Notes: generated from the sequence alone by a model not told the origin. 64,000 bases of DNA from Sphagnum magellanicum (GCA_021904315.1 CM038922.1:3881347-3945346), one strand, 5' to 3'. Counted from the first letter of the stretch, positions 12,185 through 23,439 are shown. Numbers and translations are program-made.

Positions 12185-14473
12185 ATGGCGGCGTGCATTG
12201 GATCATCGACGATTCCTGAGGACGAGTCGCCTTTAACTAGACCAGCAGCAGCAACGAACAGTAATCGACGCAGTAAGAAGATCGTGTGCTGCTGCAGCAC
12301 GGGGGAATGCAGCGCAGCACGCGTGCAAGCCAAGGAAGCACGTGCAGGAGGAGGAGGAGGAGGAGGAGGAGGCAGGGTGCACCCATATGTGAAGGCATCC
12401 GAAAAGCTTGCATCGCCATCGCCTTGGCGAACGAAAACGTACGAGATCGAGCTGAGAGAGCTCTGTTACAAGATTGCGGTGAAGAAGAAGAAGCGCAATG
12501 CGGCAGGCGCCAGCAGCAGCTCCTTGAAAGCTGGGATGATGCCGATCAAGGCGGCAGAGGTTGCAGCAGCTGGTCACCATCATCATCACTACGTGCTGAA
12601 GCAGATTACCTGCCGAGCACGAGCGGGCGAGATTCTTGCAGTAGCAGGGCCGAGCGGGGCAGGGAAGTCGACTCTGTTGGAAGTGCTAGCGGGTCGTATT
12701 CAACCAAGCAGTCCCGCCAGCAGCATTCTCGTGAATGGCTCCCCTATGGACATGCAACGGTTCCGCAGAATCTCCGGCTATGTGATGCAGGATGACGCAC
12801 TGTTCCCGATGCTGACAGTCGAGGAGACGCTGCTCTACAGCGCGCGCCTGCGTCTGCGATCTACCGTCCCGTTGGTAGAGAAGAGAGCGCGAGTGGAGGC
12901 GCTCATGACGGAGCTCGGCCTCACTCACGTGGCCAAGACGCGGATCGGCAACGAAAGCATACGGGGAGTGTCTGGGGGCGAGAGACGACGAGTCTCCATC
13001 GGTGTGGACGTGATCCACGACCCGGCCGTGCTGATTCTTGACGAGCCCACTTCCGGCCTGGACAGTGCAGGCGCATTGCAGGTGGTAGCCATGCTCCGCA
13101 ACATGGCCGTGTCGCAGCAACGCACCATCATCCTCACCATTCATCAGCCCGGTTACCGCATCCTGCAACTGGTGCACTCCTTTCTGCTGCTCTCTCACGG
13201 TCTCGTCGTGCACCACGGACCTTTGGAGCTTCTTTCTTCACGTCTGGCTGCTGCAGGTCATGTTGTTCCTCTGCAGGTCAATGTGCTGGAGTACGCCATC
13301 GATGCCATCGATTCCCTACACTTTACATCATCACATCATCATCATCACCAAAGCTTCACTGGGGGATTTTTTGCTGCAAGAGGATTTGATAAGCCTGCCC
13401 ACCATTCTGCCAATGCTGCTGCACAGACATCCCAGGAATTCTTTGTGCTCCAGGAAGACTCAGATACTTCTTCAATTAATCCACAAGACCCCCACCTCCT
13501 TCAGAAACCAGCTGCTGGAAACAACAAGTCAGATGATTCCTCTTTGTTTTCAGCCAAGGATCATCATCATCTTCATCCTCTTGCTGGTGAGCAGATGAAA
13601 GTGGCTGATAAGGTGACCTTTGCCAACTCAAGCATGAAAGAGATCATTGTTCTTGCACATAGGTTTTGCAAAAACATCATTCGCACCAGACAATTGCTCA
13701 TTGCACGAACCATCCAAGCAATTGGTGCAGGATTTGGACTTGGCAGCATTTATGTGCACATGGGTTATGGTTTACAAGGAGCACAGGAGCGAGGTGGGCT
13801 ACTTGCATTCTCCCTCAGTTTTCTTCTCACCTCCAGCATTGAGGTTCTTCCCATGTTCCTTGAGGAGCGTCACATACTGATCAGGGAAACCTCAAGAGGC
13901 GCATACCGGGTTTCCTCCTATGTGCTTGCAAGCACTCTAGTCTTCCTTCCCTTCTTGCTTCTTGTAGCCATGCTGTATTCAGTGCCTATGTACTGGCTGG
14001 TGGGATTGGCACCAACAGCCAATGCATTTCTCTTCTTCCTTTTGGTCATTTGGATTGTGCTGGTCACAGCGAATTCATTTGTGGCTTTCTTCAGTGCACT
14101 TGTTTCTGATTTCATCACTGGCAATTCGCTTGTCACCGGATTTATGGGAGCTTTCTTTCTGTTCTCAGGGTACTTCATCAGCAAAGACAACATGCCCAAA
14201 TACTGGCTCTTCATGCATTACATGTCACTGTTCAAGTACCCATTAGATGCGCTGCTCATCAATGAATACTTGAATGTCAGCGATGATAAATGCTTTGGCC
14301 CTGTCTATGGTGGCCATTGCTTTCTCACAGGTGATGATGTATTGGCGCAGGCTGGATTGACAGGGGAAAACAAATGGGCAAATGTGGCCATTATGGCTGG
14401 TTTTGCACTCATCTACCGCATCCTTGGATTCGGACTACTGCGATTCAAGCTCCTATGCAGACGACAACAATGA
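12185..14473 (+). CDS. ABCG (WBC) half-transporter, ABCG5/ABCG10-like
   Basis: Single-exon ORF of 762 residues with NBD-TMD order, as in plant ABCG half-transporters. The NBD has Walker A GPSGAGKST at 155-163, Q-loop Gln202 (GYVMQDDALFPMLTVEETL), signature VSGGE 262-266, Walker B LILDEP 283-288 and H-loop His320. The membrane domain spans about 485-760, with about six hydrophobic segments and the family motifs ETSRGAYRVSSYV, FSGYFIS and MHYMSLFKYP. Wording of these blocks is closest to Arabidopsis ABCG5 and ABCG10; ABCG5 is linked to cuticle formation. It likely dimerises in the plasma membrane to export lipidic or hydrophobic compounds; the substrate is inference. Oddities: a poly-Gly run (55-63), His runs (131-135, 384-388) and a long low-complexity linker (380-485). 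The start is chosen because AATGG context precedes an open, G+C-rich N-terminus. The 3' neighbour is a convergent PEBP gene. Confidence 0.96.
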   Translation: MAACIGSSTIPEDESPLTRPAAATNSNRRSKKIVCCCSTGECSAARVQAKEARAGGGGGGGGGRVHPYVKASEKLASPSPWRTKTYEIELRELCYKIAVKKKKRNAAGASSSSLKAGMMPIKAAEVAAAGHHHHHYVLKQITCRARAGEILAVAGPSGAGKSTLLEVLAGRIQPSSPASSILVNGSPMDMQRFRRISGYVMQDDALFPMLTVEETLLYSARLRLRSTVPLVEKRARVEALMTELGLTHVAKTRIGNESIRGVSGGERRRVSIGVDVIHDPAVLILDEPTSGLDSAGALQVVAMLRNMAVSQQRTIILTIHQPGYRILQLVHSFLLLSHGLVVHHGPLELLSSRLAAAGHVVPLQVNVLEYAIDAIDSLHFTSSHHHHHQSFTGGFFAARGFDKPAHHSANAAAQTSQEFFVLQEDSDTSSINPQDPHLLQKPAAGNNKSDDSSLFSAKDHHHLHPLAGEQMKVADKVTFANSSMKEIIVLAHRFCKNIIRTRQLLIARTIQAIGAGFGLGSIYVHMGYGLQGAQERGGLLAFSLSFLLTSSIEVLPMFLEERHILIRETSRGAYRVSSYVLASTLVFLPFLLLVAMLYSVPMYWLVGLAPTANAFLFFLLVIWIVLVTANSFVAFFSALVSDFITGNSLVTGFMGAFFLFSGYFISKDNMPKYWLFMHYMSLFKYPLDALLINEYLNVSDDKCFGPVYGGHCFLTGDDVLAQAGLTGENKWANVAIMAGFALIYRILGFGLLRFKLLCRRQQ
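12346..12372 (+). repeat. GGA microsatellite coding poly-Gly
   Basis: A run of GGA triplets inside the ABCG frame encodes nine consecutive glycines. It keeps frame, so length changes alter only the glycine count. Confidence 0.9.
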
Positions 14474-16050
14474 CCTTCCAGATGTAACAGCAGAGTTCCT
14501 GATTGGTTTCATTGACAAAAAAGATTGGTAAGTCAATGATATCAATTTCATTGCTGGTGCTGCAAATCATCATCTCCTATCCACATTGTCATGCAAACCT
14601 GGAGGACTGCACAATTCAATGTCCTAGAAAGGAGATAACTTGCAACAACCTTGGGTGCCCATGGGATTCACCAGGGCAAAAGAAACTCTGGACAACTGAT
14701 GGTGGTGATAACTCAAGCTATTGTAGAGATTGGAACAACATTTGACCATGTAATTGAGCTTTACTATGAAAAAATCATCAACATTGTCAGCTACAGGATC
14801 TGTTCAGAGTTTGATAGCGATTTACAGCTTAAAATCAGGCAAAAGGCCTGAACTCTCTCTCTCTCTCTGCAAAATTCTCTTTAGCATTACTATGAGGGAG
14901 ACTTAAAATGATTTTGGGTCTTTCTCTTGATGGCATGTCAAGCTGAGGAAATTAGTACCACCTGTGGGCAGGACTTTAGACATGTACTCTTTTAACATTC
15001 CACATCACACTAGAGTCTTTTGTGCAGTTTGACACTGTCACAAGAAATATCAGCATTACATTGGAGTCACTTTGGTGCATACCACCACCACAACAGCATA
15101 AGGTTTACGTAACATCAATTGTGACACATTTTCATGTTGAATAAGCCATATTTGACAGAGCCATGGTTCATGACAGATCTGTAGCCTGTACAACTTTGTG
15201 GTGTCATCCATTTCTATATAAAATATATCTAGTGTTTACCCATAATTTGACTTTAGTGTAATATGTGCTGTTACCATGCATTGAAGTGTGAAGGCCTACT
15301 ACTGCTGCAAACCTAGATGCTAGGAAATGCCATGTTGAGTTTTAGCATACAGATAACTGGTTTGAATAATGTGATTGAAATACTTTGATATTTTGCCCAA
15401 GAAGAGTCAGATTTCAGTTGATCTCACATTTGCTTTGTATATGCACAACAGATATGCCAGAACATGGATGCACTACCTGATTGCATGATTCCTTGGTTCC
15501 TACTTGCCAGCTTTGGGGTGTGCCAATGATTAAATGACTTAATCATGAGTCCAGACTGTGGAACATAAAACTCAAACAATCTGCAGTAATCCTTAGAATG
15601 TTCAGGGATAAGAACTGCAGAATTTCAGACTTTGTCACATTTTTCAGAAACTATCTAGCATATTAATTTATTGGTAGCACCTGCATATAGCATTATGCCA
15701 GTGTCATGATCAATCTTACCACTCTCAATTCATTCATCCCCACATGTTGTTATCCCAATGAAATAGAGAGCTTGTAAATTGGTGTAGATGTTCTCTACTC
15801 CAAATTTATGCTCATGGTTAACCAATCAGAACAAAAATGTACATAGGAAAAATAAGGCAACTTCTTTGTCCTTCTGCCTCTGAGCAAGCACTAAACACCA
15901 AATGTATTTAGATAGCTATGCATAATTAGAGTGTGGCTAATAATCATGTATTTGTAGATTATCATTGTTAATTTAAAGTTAAGAAAATGCTACTATGTAA
16001 GTGTCTAATAAAATACATTTTTTGTATTATGATTTAGGCTCTCACGTCAG
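14474..16050. other. Convergent intergenic region ABCG-PEBP
   Basis: This contains the 3' ends of both flanking genes and no recognisable gene or transposon. A CT microsatellite lies at 14853-14868. A short Cys-rich ORF at 14503-14745 starts 30 bases after the transporter stop and is treated as 3'-UTR sequence. Confidence 0.5.
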
Positions 16051-16116
16051 GACCTCCTTTTCTCCTGCTGTTGTCATCTTCTCTAAGTAGATAGCTTGAG
16101 TGGGTAGAGATCATTT

Positions 16117-18091
16117 TTAATCACCATGCCTTGCTCTGAAATAGTAGCCTGCAACTGGAATGCCTAAATTGTATTTCTTCACAAAATCTGCCAGTGAAAA
16201 TGCCACCCTGTTTTCAGGAACTTCAGGCACCTTGGTGAATAATTGCCCAGGCTCCTGGCATATACAATACACAAACTTAGCATTAGTTCAATAAGCATGC
16301 ACAACCAGTTTGGGTGTCCTCCTTTCCACCTGGGCTTTTTCACTAGGTGGGACAAGGCAGCCATCCATCCACTCGTTCCACTTTTGGTGCAGTTGGTTTC
16401 ACTTGTAATGTGAATCGATGGTGAGAACACACTTGCCATGGGAATCCGCAAATTAAAGTGGGGGAAACAGATTACACTCAGGAACAGGCCCTGGTTGAAT
16501 CCCCTACCAAAATGATGGTGAGCCTGGTTCAGTATCTATGATCGTTTTGGACAGGGAATTCCCTTGGGTCCCTAGGGCATGTTCTGCCACCTAGTGCATC
16601 TGTAGGGTTTGGGCCAGCCCTAAGGACAAACTACGTGGCAGAAGTGCGAGCCCTTGAGATGAACTAGGTGGCAGAATGAACTTGAACTAGCTAGGGGCAC
16701 ATTCTTTAGTACACAGGCAAACATGATGAGACATTCTTGACTTGGAAACAGGGAATAAGAGGCTGATATGAGACCCATTGCTTTGAGCAGCAAAAATGAG
16801 TTTCATATGGCTTTGGGTGTAATCTGTGCTAACTTGACATGTTCAGTCCAAATTTAATAAATTAAGTTAATATTGAAAATATGTGATGTACTTATTTAAC
16901 AATATCACCTGAAAAGTTGCAAGGAGCAAAATGAAAAATTTCTAGCTTTTGATGTAATGGGTGCTTATTTGACATAAATTTGAAATTTTAATAAATTAAG
17001 TTACTGTTAAAAATGTGTGAAATATTTATACAACGATGTCACCTATTATACAACAATGCCACCTGAAAAGCAAAGAGCAAAATGAAAACTTACCTGCTTA
17101 AACAGAAGCAAGACATAGCGGTGCAGACCTTCAGGTGGTGCAGGTCCCATATAATGAATCAGCTCTTGTCCTGTTTCCCATATTTCTGTAGGCAAATACT
17201 CGAGAAAATAATCTCAAATTAGTGCACAACAGATTACCGATCCATTTCTTTGACAAGCTTTGCAGTAGGCAAGCTGCCACCACCCCTCAGAAGAGTTTCA
17301 TTCACATGAAACTCCTTTCAGTGATGGGGTAACTAGTCCAACATGTACGGCATGCAATCTTAGAAAAAAAAGATGGAAGAATTGTTCTCAGTTTCAGTTA
17401 GAAGTCCTGGAATAAGAAACTCAATAAAAGTCACGAAGGATTCACTACGTGTTAAATTTTCTCTTTATGTGCGTCAAAGAGTAGAGGGTCATGGGTTTGT
17501 GAGACCTAGACGATGAGAAATCATCGGATTCTTGTGGAAAATATGCAGTCAAAGTCACCACAGTAGGAAGGAAATAGAAGCGCATGCACCTTGAGAAGGA
17601 TCTGTGGAGCCGGGGATGTTAGCGACAAGCCAGTGAAGGATGTTTCGGAGGGTGGGATGGGAAGGGCTGGGTGCGTCCGGATCCACCATCACCAATGTGT
17701 ACTTGTCAGCAACGCCCCCAAAGCTGTTGCCGTAGAGCTCCACATGGGGTTTGGTCTGGGTTTGAGCCAATCGCATCTGCGCACCAATGGGCTGCCCCAC
17801 CTGATTGTACACCACGCGCATGTCCAACACTTGCTCCGGAAGCGCGGGCACCACTTCAGGAACCAAGTTCCCAGCTCTGAGCTGAGACACCAGTATTTGC
17901 GGTGATTGTCCGCTTCCTACGGGCACCGGTTCAAAGCTCTTAAAGTCGCCTTCAAGGGCAGCATTGCTGCAGGGAAGAAATGCACTTCCATACAAGCTCA
18001 AAACGAACATGCAAATGATTATGCAGCTCCTGCTGACGATGCCAACGGTGGCAAAACTCTGAAATCTAGACTTAGTAGCCATGATCTTCAA
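16117..18091 (-). CDS. PEBP-family protein with signal peptide
   Basis: Phosphatidylethanolamine-binding protein, the fold of FT, TFL1, MFT and animal PEBPs. Three exons, 18091-17590, 17185-17094 and 16254-16117, all GT-AG, join in frame to 243 codons. Residues 1-44 look like a signal peptide: a basic start, a hydrophobic core at about 23-39, and an S-N-A cleavage site after 44. The ligand-pocket motif DPDAPSPS is at 137-144, LHWLV at 152-156, and G-L-H-R at 187-190 opens the last conserved block. The tail KYNLGIPVAGYYF ends without the C-terminal extension of FT. The FT Tyr85/TFL1 His88 position is Ile151. The first intron falls where FT has its third; FT introns 1 and 2 are absent, and an extra intron follows LLLFKQ. 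Plant FT/TFL1/MFT proteins lack a signal peptide, so secretion and a non-flowering role are inferred. Confidence 0.92.
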
Positions 18092-18420
18092 GAATCTGTT
18101 TCTTGCAAACCCTGCAGTGCTGATTCAGTCACTAGACCACTAGTGTTCAAACTATAAAACGGAAGAATGAGTCTCAAGTTATTGTCTCCTGTTGCAGCAA
18201 GCAAAGCTTGACATTTCAGTAAACAACAAAACTCAGATCATGGGTGTTTTATCAAACAGCTAGACTCTTGTGCAGAGAAGTCTCAGAGAGTTCTTGAACA
18301 TCATGTTAAAAACTTCTAGAGAACTGTCCAGCACCAAATCTCTTGAACCTGCAAGTATCTGCTGTGCTTCAGCTCGGGTGGGCATGCATTCCTGAGTGAT
18401 TTTTGCTTGCTGAAATGTTT

Positions 18421-18435
18421 GATATATATATTACC
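18421..18435 (-). promoter_or_regulatory. Possible TATA element of the PEBP gene
   Basis: The minus strand reads GGTAATATATATATC about 335 bases before the PEBP ATG. Position and context are only compatible with a promoter; nothing here shows the start site. A GA microsatellite lies farther upstream at 18649-18675. Confidence 0.2.
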
Positions 18436-18643
18436 AAGAAAAAAAATTCGTTCAACGTCAATGCAGGTAAGCTTGTAGTACTAAAAGTGTCTTGCAAGAA
18501 GCTACTCAAGACCAAAAAAAATTGGCAGTCACGGCCTCTCTCAGCATGTTGTTTTTGTCCTGCTGCAGCAGTGCCACCCACTCCCATATGATTGCAGTAT
18601 ATGATAGTACCACCACAAAAGAATTCTGATGCCCCGGGACCTC

Positions 18644-18648
<5 letters not shown>

Positions 18649-18675
<27 letters not shown>
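18649..18675. repeat. AG microsatellite
   Basis: About 13 uninterrupted AG units lie upstream of the PEBP gene. Similar short dinucleotide runs occur at 14853-14868 (CT) and 34925-34941 (GA). Confidence 0.95.
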
Positions 18676-18678
<3 letters not shown>

Positions 18679-18954
18679 ATTGTCTCTCAAGATCCTTCCC
18701 CACCACATGCAATCAATTTGTATGTGAGAGAATGATTCTGTGTTTTCTCCGGATCACACTTTTTTAACAATTTGACATATAACCGTTAAATATCAAGTAA
18801 GCTAGTACTTCTTCATGGCATCATAATAATTTTAGGTTCAATGATCAACCCACCATAGCATTTAGTGTTGTAGCCAGTGCCTGTGGGCCAAGTGTGAAGT
18901 TTGAACTCGTTATCAACAGAAATTTTTCTGGTGCAAAATTTCGTCAAAATGTGA

Positions 18955-19200
18955 GAAATAGAAAGAAAAAGGGAATCTTCTGTAGCAATATTTTCGCTTT
19001 TTCTAATCGCCTAAGTTTTGATTTTTTGTTTTGAAAAAAATTCATCACATTTTGACAGTGCTTTGAGTTTCATGATAGTTTTTTAAACTAGTTTTTAAAA
19101 TTGCTTAGATAGACTTAAAAATCTATTGCCATTTAATGTTAAATATTTCTTGGGATGCTAGCAAATGATGTAACATTTGAAATTTGAAAAAAACTTCACT
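18955..19200. repeat. Dispersed repeat, copy A
   Basis: Shares an ordered set of segments with 38355-38600: GGGAAT.TTCTGT...CAATATT, then CGCTTTTTCT, TTTTTAAACTA, CCATTTAAT, GGGATGCTAGC.AATGATG.AACATTT. Both copies are on the plus strand and strongly diverged. It is noncoding. The end also resembles 10100-10135. Confidence 0.6.
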
Positions 19201-19649
19201 AGGTACCAACTAATTTTTCCTTTCAAAACCATTTTCGTAATTCAGTTGAATTTTCAATGAAAAAAACTCTTCAAAATCCAAAAGCTCCCTCTAAAACTTT
19301 CCAAATCACCTTCATTAAATTATGCTCATTGAAAGCTTTTCAACAATATCAAGAGTGTGCCCAAATTCCCCTATAATATTTAGTTTTGATTAAATGATTT
19401 TTTCATGACAAAATTGTTCAATATTCAATAACTTCTCCATCATAGGTTGAAACATTATGAAACCAATTCAATGCATCCCCTATTCATCAAGAGCTTACCA
19501 ATGGATCAAGAGCATGGCAACATGGGCAAACATTAAACATGAATAATGAATTAAATACAACATAGTCTACAACACACCTTAACAATAAGGGTTATAGACC
19601 CCAATGACCCAAACCTTGTCGTGTACCAAACATGCCTTGGTTAAGGTTT

Positions 19650-20570
19650 TTACCTCAAGCCCATGATTTCTAAAGCCTATGTCCATCCCCATGCCACATC
19701 TTCTTTTCAGCCTATCTTCTCCCTAGGCTACATCCTTTCACCAACCCCATCTCCTTCCCAGGGAACCATATTTTCGTAACATTCATCTTCAACCTTGGGC
19801 CCACCTTTTCCCCAACCACTATCCATCCTCAGGGACACATCTTCTCCTTAGGCCACATTCTCTCCCCAACCATTGTCCATTCTTGGGCCACATCTTTTCG
19901 CTAGCCCATTTGTTCTTTTCAAAATGTCCTCACCTTAAGCCACATCTTCTTGTTGGCCCCATCTTTTCCTTGGGGAACTATTTTTTCCCAGCACCCATCT
20001 TCAACCTCGAGCCACCTTTCATTCGGCCATTGTCCATCCTCAGGGACACATTTTTTCTGTAGGCCACATCCTCTCCTTGACCATTGTCCATCTTAGCGCC
20101 CATCCTCAACCTTGGGTTCATTTTTTCCCTTGGGCACTGTCCATTTTTGGTGACACAATTCTTCCTAGGGCCACATTTTCTCCATGAAGAACATCTTTTC
20201 CCTAGGCCACATCTTTTCTTCAAAGAATTTTTTTTTCTTGGAACCCATCTTCAACCCTAGGCCCACCTTCTCCTTTGCCATTATCCATCCCTAGGGACAC
20301 ATCTTTTCCCTGGGCCATGTTTTCTCCCTAACCATTATCCATCCCAAGGGATAGATCTTTTCACCAGTCCATCTTCTCTTAGGGGAACATTTTTTCCCTC
20401 CACCATTGTCCATCCTTAAGGGCACATCTTTTCCTCATGCCACTTCCTTTCCTTGATCATTGTCCATCCCTGGCAACACATTTTTCCATGGGGAATGTCT
20501 TTTATTCAGGCTCACCTTCCGTTAGTCACTGTCCAACCCTGAGGACACATCTTGTTTTCAGCTCTCCCAA
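19650..20570. repeat. Degenerate satellite-like array
   Basis: The phrases CCATTGTCCATCC, GGGACACATCTTTTC, AGGCCACATC and CATCTTCAACC recur throughout. The CATCTTCAACC anchor falls at about 19784, 19995, 20101 (CATCCTCAACC) and 20245. Sub-units of roughly 35-50 bp are shuffled into longer units of about 105-210 bp. The strand is pyrimidine-rich. No frame stays open across the array. Confidence 0.75.
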
Positions 20571-20765
20571 AATGTTTTTTAAATTTCATAATTTTCAATG
20601 CATAATGTTTCCATTAAGAGTTCATTCTTGCATGTAGGGATGGTTTTCATCATAAAATTTAGCTCAGATGGTGCATTTGGTTGTTTGGAGAAAAAGGTTA
20701 AAGTTTGTGAAGTACTTTAAAAGGTAGACAAATGGGCATGCTTTACATAGACATTGTTCATATGT

Positions 20766-22106
20766 GGTTGTTAAAGGAGTAGGCACATTACATTGTTTTT
20801 AGATGTACAAAGCATTACGAATAACGATTAATCATTGGACATTAGGGGTTTGAATTTTGAATTCTTCTTTAGTTTTGATTCATGTTGATGATGATTTGGG
20901 GACTACTCAAAGGTGGGATTTTTGGGGAGTGAAATTCATTCTTAGACACATAATTTTGGAATAAGGAAATAAATGTATGAACTTTGTAGTATAAACTATA
21001 CTTTGATTTTTAATACCACAAATTTAATCTTGTTATTTGATTACATTTCAATGGAACATGAAGTTTTTTGTTGTATTTTGATTGAAGTTTTTAATAAACA
21101 AGGGAAGTACAAACTTCTGTAGTGATTTCCATATTCAAATTATTGTGTGAATTATTTGTAGTATGAAAAATATCATGAAATGAATTGTAATTTTTTTTAT
21201 GGTATTCTACATTGTATTTTGAAGTACAAATTCTGGTTATTTGAAATAACCATGAATTTGGTGTTTTAATGAATGGTAGACATAAGTGTGTTTAGAATCA
21301 GTGCAGAAATTGTGAATGTGTGAATATTTGTAATGCAAATTTGTTGTTACAATAAGTGTGGAATAGTTTTGGAGGAATTCAATCCACATCTACCATTTGG
21401 GGAATTTTTTTGGGGGAAGTTTTTTTTCTATAAGGACAAGAGGGTTTTTTGTATTTTTTGTTGTTTATACTATAGATAAGGGTGTTCAAAAAAATGGTTT
21501 TGTTTTCAATTCAAATTTTGAAGGGGTATGTTAGAAAGCACTAGAGGTTTAAGCGGTTGATGCTGTAAGGACTACAAAAAAATCTACAAACTCTAAAGAA
21601 GGATTGTGAAACAAGATGGATCGAATGGTGACTTGGAGTTTATAGTGGTAATTGGATTTGGAGGCAAATTGTCAAGGTCCTGAAAAAGAAATAAAAGATA
21701 ATCTTGAAAATGGAAAGGAATATGTACGAATTATGGAAACCCCTGTATCAAAATTTGATGTTGGACAGACGAGTTTTGAAAACAAAAGAAATATTTATAG
21801 GATACAAATCGTTTCTACCACAAAAGGTGGTAAGGCATGAATTATGGACTAGTGGTCTTCAGAGAAGACATAGTTAAAAACGATCTCCACACAGAGAGAT
21901 GCAATTGAATACTCACCCAAATGAGTGGGTGCAATATATTTCTCAGCCACAATCTGTCATTCAAAGTTGTAGAGATCAAGATGAAGCAAGGACTTTTGTA
22001 GTACTTGATTAGCAATAGGAATAAAGTCCAAAATTGATGACTAGCTAAGGAAGGGATATTATATGAGGTATACAATCTAGGTTTGTGTACTAGTTTGCAT
22101 CTTTAG
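20766..22106 (+). repeat. Repeat family X, copy 1 (retroelement leader/gag-like)
   Basis: Collinear with 47633-48981: GTTAAAGGAGTAGGCA, GGGGTTTGAATTTTGAATTCTT, CATGTTGATG.TGA.TTGGGGA, CCACATCTACCATTTGGGGA, CTACCACAAAAGGTGGTAAGG, AAGGGATATTA and GTGTACTAGTTTGCATCT occur in the same order in both. The part at 21652-21840 reads as a short charged ORF in copy 1 and as a broken frame in copy 2. No TG...CA LTR ends, primer-binding site or polypurine tract could be shown. Confidence 0.75.
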
Positions 22107-23195
22107 ATTATTATGAACCAGTGGAAGACTAGGAGGTGGAAGAAAACACCAATATTGATGTGCTTGAGGAGATTGAAGAAAACTACTTAAGATCATCTAA
22201 ATATGCAAAGGCATAGGTGAATGTGTTGAATGACATACCATAGTCATATTCACATAAAAGAAATTTAGAATTTGATCAAACAAAATAGACAACCGAAACC
22301 AAGGATCATGATTTTATGGATTCGAAGGTAGCTAGATTACTTTCAAGGGTCTGTGCATTCTGTGAGGAAGAAGGACATGCAATCATGGATTATCCTTTTG
22401 TGCCTTTTCACATTAGAGCAAACATTGCTAGACATGTGGAGTTTTAGGATGTGGCAAAAACATTAATGGATCAATCATAGGAGTAGGAATTAGGAATTCT
22501 TATAGTCCAAAACATATTGAAAGGCATGGAGTTGGGAGGTCAATTAGGACTACAAAGTTGACAGATTCATCCATCCATCCAATTCAGGAGCAAAGTACTA
22601 AAGGTGTATTCACATCTTCATTTTGCACCACAAAGGATATTAAGGGTAACCATAGGATGGGGCATCGTCAAACTCAAGCCAACTTAGGTTCACCAAAAGT
22701 GTCAGAAGTGGTAGTTGCTGAAATTCGGAAACAACTTATTAAAATAGAGACCTTATTCAATCACTTAATATTGTAATACCAACCATAGGAGTGGAAATTG
22801 TTGTTGCACCCAACAAATTTTTTGTTAAAGGTGGAGTACTAATTGGATCTACAACGAACTTGGGTTGTGAATCAAGAGGGGTCTTGGTGGGAAGGAATTT
22901 GAATAGAAATTCCAAACTACCAATAGTAACTCAACTTCGCCAGGAATGTCAAAAATGGCATTTGTTGAAATCCAAATACAACCTATTAGAATATAGGTTA
23001 CTCAACCACTTATGTTGTGATACTAACCACATGAATGGAAATTGTTGTTGCACCTAACACAAATTTTGTCAAAGTTGGAGTACTAATTGGGTCTGCAACA
23101 AATTTGGGTCATGGATTGGGCAAGGTTTTGGTAGGAAGGAATCTGAGTAAGAATTCGGAGTCTAGCAATAGCAACCACTAAACATTAGAAAAAAA
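22107..23195 (+). pseudogene. gag-like remnant with a zinc knuckle
   Basis: Downstream of repeat copy 1 the plus strand reads CAFCEEEGHAIMDYPF near 22358-22405, a CX2CX4HX4-type knuckle whose last Cys is Asp, then HIRANIARHVEF before a stop. Farther on, 22700-22945 and 22950-23195 are tandem copies (244-base offset) of a segment coding V.EIVVAPNKFFVKGGVLIGS. This looks like nucleocapsid sequence of an old LTR retroelement; the family was not determined. Confidence 0.5.
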
Positions 23196-23439
23196 AAGGC
23201 CAATATGTGACCAACGCATTTACAATTACTTGTGATTACTTGATTTTTGCAATTAAATTTTTGCCTTCTTTAACTACTATGATATAATGCTAACATCAAT
23301 TGAGTCACTTACAACTAGCTTGCGAATAGTTTGTAACTAAATTGGTTTACATTTACATATGGGTTGGATTATCAACTAAGAATAACCATCTAAAGTCCCA
23401 TTAGTCACAAGTGAAGTGGTGCTTAATCGCAATCAACAT

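Noticed and set aside
12233..13216. Several antisense and out-of-frame ORFs over the ABCG 5' half
   Set aside because: They are shadows of a G+C-rich, repeat-bearing coding exon and show no family motif.
14503..14745. 80-codon ORF with a hydrophobic start and six or so Cys
   Set aside because: It begins 30 bases after the ABCG stop with no own promoter or recognised family; more likely 3' UTR. A small secreted peptide cannot be fully excluded.
17591..18157. Plus-strand ORFs opposite the PEBP first exon
   Set aside because: They are antisense to a clearly conserved exon and have no similarity to anything recognised.
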